This document shows positions 59,974 to 64,000 of a DNA stretch of 64,000 nucleotides, in pieces. The DNA is from Nymphaea colorata (Eukaryota; Streptophyta; Magnoliopsida; Nymphaeales; Nymphaeaceae). Below the pieces are notes generated by a model. It did not search any database. It was not told where the DNA came from and saw only the letters and a program-made list of their open reading frames with translations. A program made the position numbers and the translations under genes. Position 1 is the first letter of the stretch. Each line of letters starts with the position of its first letter. The stretch spans positions 9,638,417-9,702,416 of the forward strand of contig NC_045149.1 of the NCBI RefSeq assembly GCF_008831285.2, read 5' to 3'.

Positions 59974-60587
59974 TGTGGGCCATATATATAATTTAGATCA
60001 AACCCCAATAATTTATGCGGATAAAAAACTGGCAGTCTCAACATCCAAAATAATAAACTTGACAAAACTTACTTGATAAAAGTTTAATCACCAAACCAAG
60101 AAAGTTCACAAAGTGGTCTCGACAAACGATGACGTAAATGCACCAAGTATACTTAAATAATATACTTGCATTATTTGTCAAGATGAAACTTACAAAAGTG
60201 AGGTAAAGTAACTCACACCAACAAACTCATGTAGTGAGCTATCACCTAAGTAGCCAACGTCTTTGCACTTGAGCACACACTTAAAACTCCCACACTCGAG
60301 CTCAGAAAGTGAACACACTAACTTGCTAAACTCTTGCTCAAGACACTCACCACTCCCTTGATGCTAGGCACAAAGGCCAGCACTCCTATTTATAGAGTTT
60401 GAGAAGGTCGGTGGTGAAGGTTCCACCACTTTCTAATTACTTTTTTGTTATCTTTTATGTTTTCATTAGACACCGGCTTACAAGAGGAGCTCACGATTTT
60501 TCAAGAGAGTCGGTGATATCACTTTACAGAAACAATTTCTCTCCCTTAGTTCTAGCGATATCTTGCTGAAGAAGATATACTCTAACA
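59974..60587 (-). repeat. 5' LTR of minus-strand copia element
   Basis: In minus reading it starts TGTTAGAGTATATCTTC at 60587 and has a TATA box near 60395. It ends near 59974, shortly before TGGTATCAGCC. The inner boundary is approximate because there is no second LTR. Confidence 0.65.
60392..60399 (-). promoter_or_regulatory. TATA box of minus-strand copia LTR
   Basis: The minus strand reads CTCTATAAATAGGAGTGC, about 190 bp into the LTR from 60587. Confidence 0.55.
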
Positions 60588-60591
60588 AAAT

Positions 60592-60985
60592 TCTGGCCTT
60601 CATCGTATATTCCTGTTAAGGTATGCCTTATTTCCTTGGTAGACTCTAGGAATAAGAATCCTTGGGCTATTGCTGGCTTCATAAAATACAGCAGCCAGGT
60701 CTGTCATCCGCTTCCCACTTTTCATAGCCAGGATTAGACATGTGATGATATTTCCATTGACGTATTCAATCTTTGACTTTCCATAAAGACACAAACTTGC
60801 CGATTTAGGCCACACGATGTATTTTCCACTATTGAGAGTAGAGGTTGTAATCTTGAGGGCTGGATCTAGCTCCTTCGTTACTGTATCACAGTTGGATTTG
60901 GAGAAAGTGAAACCTGAGGGTTAGGGTTTTCTGGCTTGTCCATTGAGAGATGGATTGTAGCCACCACTAGCTGATTGCACATGGC
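60592..60985 (-). pseudogene. Gag fragment of outer copia element
   Basis: The minus strand reads LNSGKYIVWPKSASLCLYGK, SKIEYVNGNI and, after a frameshift, FMKPAIAQGFLFLESTKEIR. This matches the N-terminal gag of copia elements with the YxxWSKSxxxxLxGKxKxxYI block. It is cut at 60588-60592 by the LTR of the element to its left. Confidence 0.75.
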
Positions 60986-61218
60986 TTTTACCTTCTAGAG
61001 AGGCTCTGACATCATATCAAGCTGGAGCCAGAGACGAAGGTCTAGGGTTCTCCTTCGAAGAAGACGACTCAAGAAAGGGAGCAACACACAGGGAGGTTGC
61101 TTTATTCAATGGTTCAATCAATATTTACAAATTTGACAGAAAATAGAATACCAGCGGACAGCTGGCGTACGGTTGTTTCTCACCAACTTTCGATCTCTCC
61201 AGAACCTTGTTCCTAACA
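60592..61218 (-). mobile_element. 5' remnant of outer copia element
   Basis: Probable LTR at about 61035-61218 (minus start TGTTAGGAACAAGG), a decayed primer site (ATGTCAGAGCC near 61000-61015), then the gag fragment. The rest of this element lies beyond the nested copia or is deleted. Confidence 0.6.
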
Positions 61219-62795
61219 TAACTTGATTTCCTGCTGGCAAATGGACTGTCAAGCGACCAGTTTGCAGCAAAATCAATCAAATTTTAGCATGATTTTTCCT
61301 ACATCGGATCACTAATCTCTGTTTCAGTCCCTGGAAAAGTTATTCACATGATTCTAGAGGCTTGGATCCACTAAGCCAGATCCAAATCGATGTTGAGAAG
61401 ATCAGATCGTCGTTTGTGAAAATGTAGGCAGGTTCACAACTTTTCGAACTGATGCCTTCTGAAAATAAAATTCAAAATTTTCTCCTCTGATTTCAATGTA
61501 ATCGCTTTTAAAATCTGCCAACATGGTTCCCACACTAGTAATAAATTTTGACACTAGTAATAAATTTTGAATTTTTAGGGGGCATATACTTACAAATGAT
61601 AAAAATTACTTAGAGGTGTCCATGTAAAAATAAGTATTTTTTTGTCGGTCTCTGGGGGCAATTGCCTACATGGTTCCCACACTGGCCCCTTCCCCTGGTT
61701 TTACGGCACCGGTACGTCCAGTCTTGCTGGGCGGCTTGCCATTGGATGCTGCCCTACCATCACCTGCCGTTTTGTTTTTTTCCTAGGCCAACTTAGTAAC
61801 TTTTTCATTGATTTTAATGTTTTTTATTCAAGAACGGTTGTTTGTAAATTAGTGGGAAAACGCGGATGCCTTTTTGCCCTCTAGGGGCTGATTTGTTATT
61901 AGCCCATTTGTTGGTTAGGTCTTTGTAACTTCTTCTAATTTTTATTATTTTATAACCTTGCCAATCCAAACTAGAATCTTACTTTGGGTCCTTACCAGGA
62001 CAGAAGGATGAATTTGGATGAATGTCACAAAAGGAAATGGTGAATTTTGGAAATAAAAACTAAAACAAAAACATGAATTTGTAAGGCAGTTAATCTAGGG
62101 ACTTTTCTAGGAAAATCATGAAAAAGATTAAAATGCACAATGCAGTAAAGGTATAGCTAGTACACCCATCTAACAGATATGCATAAAAAAGCAAAAGAGG
62201 GAATTAACGGATTGTGAGGGTTAAAAAGAAATGTCTTTTTTGGACTTTTAACTTTTTCACTACATTCTTTTGTCCTTGTAGAACTCCATTTTGTACTAGC
62301 CCGGGATGTTCTACATATTTCCGTGTACAATTTCTTGTCAGAGGGTTGTATACATAGTTAAGCATTTCTATGGAAGTAGAATGTTTCAAATATATCAGCA
62401 AGATTTTGGATGGTTTCTCAAAAACTATGCGAGTTTTAAGTATTCCTCAGCGCACACGCACAGGCTGATCTGAATCTCATCCGAACTCTAATATTGAGTG
62501 TTTGATGGTGTACATGACACCTTGATTTTTCTCCAACATTTCCACTTCAATGAGCATCTTGTCTCGCAAGAAAATAGAGTTTGAGAATGGGAGTGCAATA
62601 TTTGACAGGGTATTTATAAAAACAGTACCATCTAATATCTTAGCTTAACCGAGTACGACATTGTCTAGGATAAATACTTGGGCAAGGGCATAAACTTTGG
62701 CTCATACAAAGTAAAGCCTACCAAAGGTACATGTATAAAGACGGAACCGCCATGTATACATGACTAATCTTGGGCATGACATCCACCACAGTTGT
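61219..62795. other. Non-coding flank
   Basis: A 21-bp direct duplication (ACACTAGTAATAAATTTTGA) at 61528-61570 is the only clear structure. Small open frames have no domain. The right part would hold the 3' UTR of the minus-strand SAUR. Confidence 0.4.
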
Positions 62796-63149
62796 CTACC
62801 GCTGTCGTGATAGGACCTTCTTTGTTGCAGATGTCCTTCCTTCATCTTTGGGCTTCCTAGAGAGGATGTACTCAAGCTCACATGGCGGACAAAGCAAGGT
62901 AATGATCCCACGTTGGTCGAACCCATACTCTTCCTGCGACCGATCCAGTAGCTTCAAGAACTCTTGGTCGTCAAGGAAGCTCAGCGCCACAGTGAACTTC
63001 CTCGACTCGCCACCTTGCATGGCTAGAACAGCGAAGTGCCCCTCCTTGATGCGCTTCTGCACCTCAGTTGCTCCATGTTCGTGAGTTGTCGACTTTGTCC
63101 GGCTGGTCTTTTTCTGGATCTTGTCCTTCACCAGCTTCAAGATTGCCAT
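62796..63149 (-). CDS. SAUR family auxin-responsive protein
   Basis: Intact, intronless, minus strand. From the ATG at 63147-63149 (MAILKLVKDKIQKK) it has 117 codons; an in-frame ATG three codons upstream (63156-63158, MYRM) exists, but MAIL is the more usual SAUR start. The SAUR domain spans about residues 33-98: RIKEGHFAVLAM, RKFTVALSFLDDQEFLKLLD, SQEEYGFDQRG and LLCPPCELEYIL. It has a Lys/Arg-rich N-terminus and a longer basic C-terminal tail than the SAUR at 25080. The two proteins share KEGHFAVLA and EEYGF and belong to the same subgroup. Its role is inferred from the family: auxin-linked control of cell expansion through PP2C phosphatases. Confidence 0.93.
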   Translation of the reverse strand: MAILKLVKDKIQKKTSRTKSTTHEHGATEVQKRIKEGHFAVLAMQGGESRKFTVALSFLDDQEFLKLLDRSQEEYGFDQRGIITLLCPPCELEYILSRKPKDEGRTSATKKVLSRQR

Positions 63150-63274
63150 TCTATACAATCAAGAAACGAAATGTTTCTTCCTTCTTCTCCTTTGCCCTTT
63201 CTAGCTAGGCACTGCTATTGCTGTAGGTTTAGGTTTTCTTGACTAATATGTCCTAAGATTAGCTGATGCAGCTA

Positions 63275-63282
63275 CCATTTAT
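63275..63282 (-). promoter_or_regulatory. TATA box of minus-strand SAUR
   Basis: The minus strand reads GGCCGTATAAATGGTAGC, about 125 bp upstream of the chosen ATG. A TGTCCC word (TGTCNC auxin-response type) lies at about 63294-63299 on the minus strand, just upstream of the TATA box; as a six-base match it is only suggestive. Confidence 0.6.
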
Positions 63283-63299
63283 ACGGCCATTAAGGGACA

Positions 63300-64000
63300 T
63301 AGTACTTGCAGTGCTGCAGCAGTGTTGTTGGAAAGGAGGAGACCTCCACGTGAGATCTTCAATGATGTTCTTGCCAAGTCACTCTCATTAGGGAAGCTTG
63401 GTGGGGACTCCGCTTGATAAAAGTGCAAAATATCTCAGAAGTATCTAGTTTCTTTTTCTTGCTAAAAGAAGGTGATAGGGGCCCCCAAAAAGCAGGCAGG
63501 TCCGGCAACAAGTAGATGGTCAAGGACATGGGCAGGTGCCCAGGTCGTGGGTAGTTCTTTCTTCAAAGGTTCTCAGAAACCCGCGGCAAAGACAAGATGG
63601 CAACTAGAGAGTCTCGAGAGGTGAGGGGAAGAGCAGACAGAGGGAAGGTCGAGAATTTCTTTATTTTTTTTATCAAGTTGTATGCTTAATAATGAGGCGA
63701 AAACCATGGTTTCTATGAATACCAGCGGCGAATTAAGCAGGTTTCTATGTATGCAAGTCATAATGTGAAAGAGGTCTGTACTCTAATCCGTTTATCTTTT
63801 GTGATCGACGGTCACCATCGAGAGCATCAATGATGTCTTCTTGGTGGGCTTCCTCATCTGCAAATGATAGAGCGGATGTGAGATCACTTTGAACGGTGAT
63901 TCATAAGCTGAATATCGGTCACTTTCGTGGACAGAGTGAGCTAGCAAAATATACACTGGCTTAGACTCAGTCGCCTAATGAATAGACTACTCATGGTACA
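63300..64000. other. Upstream flank of SAUR, no gene seen
   Basis: The promoter side of the minus-strand SAUR. No other gene or repeat was recognised to the window end. Confidence 0.4.

Larger units (their letters stand above)
56420..60587 (-). mobile_element. 3'-truncated copia element, minus strand
   Basis: Right-hand LTR (about 59974-60587) with TATA box, primer site TGGTATCAGCC just inside (about 59950-59961, minus), then gag, zinc knuckle, pre-integrase, integrase and RT in order down to about 56420. The left-hand LTR and RNase H are missing. It lies within another copia element: its LTR start TGTTAGAGTATATC abuts the gag of the element at 60588-61218. Confidence 0.85.

Overview
This window is repeat-dense nuclear DNA from a flowering plant. 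The evidence is SAUR auxin-response genes, fragments of plant aspartic protease, cytochrome c6A, FAR1-like and TMEM97/EXPERA genes, plant Ty1/copia and Ty3/gypsy retrotransposons, many MITEs and long (AT)n, (GA)n and (GT)n microsatellites. Only two intact host genes are supported: a SAUR on the plus strand (25080-25397) and a SAUR on the minus strand (62796-63149). Almost everything else with coding similarity is transposon-derived or a gene fragment.

Layout from left to right. 1-1026: unannotated flank, a purine-rich minisatellite and a 17-bp-arm hairpin. 1030-6300: 3' half of a decayed Tat-like Ty3/gypsy element (integrase, then a very long 3' LTR full of tandem repeats and microsatellites). 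6817-11275: decayed minus-strand copia element. 12136-17672: a GC-rich hAT-like element with an 8-bp target duplication, interrupted by a young copia element (12476-17161) with 308-bp LTRs, 5-bp target duplication, primer site and polypurine tract, but four lesions in gag-pol. 17738-18370: phytepsin-like fragment, then microsatellite-bounded MITEs. 18480-26950: mostly non-coding with several hAT-like and other MITEs and the first SAUR gene. 26952-34290: 3'-truncated copia element split exactly inside its gag zinc knuckle by a 3.6-kb TIR element with TAA duplication (27991-31600). 37601-40291 and 51221-54040: two related gypsy-type solo LTRs, each with its own target duplication. 40300-51220: decayed gypsy and copia pieces, MITEs, a 205-bp tandem duplication and an unclassified GC-richer retroelement-like block. 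54760-56130: a CACTA-like terminus next to a FAR1-like pseudogene carrying a small hAT-like MITE in its SWIM finger. 56420-61218: two nested minus-strand copia fragments. 61220-64000: the second SAUR gene and flanks.

The most notable object is 27991-31600. This PIF/Harbinger-like (Pack-type) element carries, in one orientation, pieces of two unrelated host genes: the 3' exons of chloroplast cytochrome c6A with a broken haem motif, and the first exon of a TMEM97/sigma-2-receptor-like (EXPERA) gene with a stop. Its host site can be reconstructed because excision at the TAA restores the copia CCHC motif. I found no rRNA, tRNA or CRISPR array, and no convincing new protein system. The biology on show is nested transposition, gene capture and LTR-LTR recombination.
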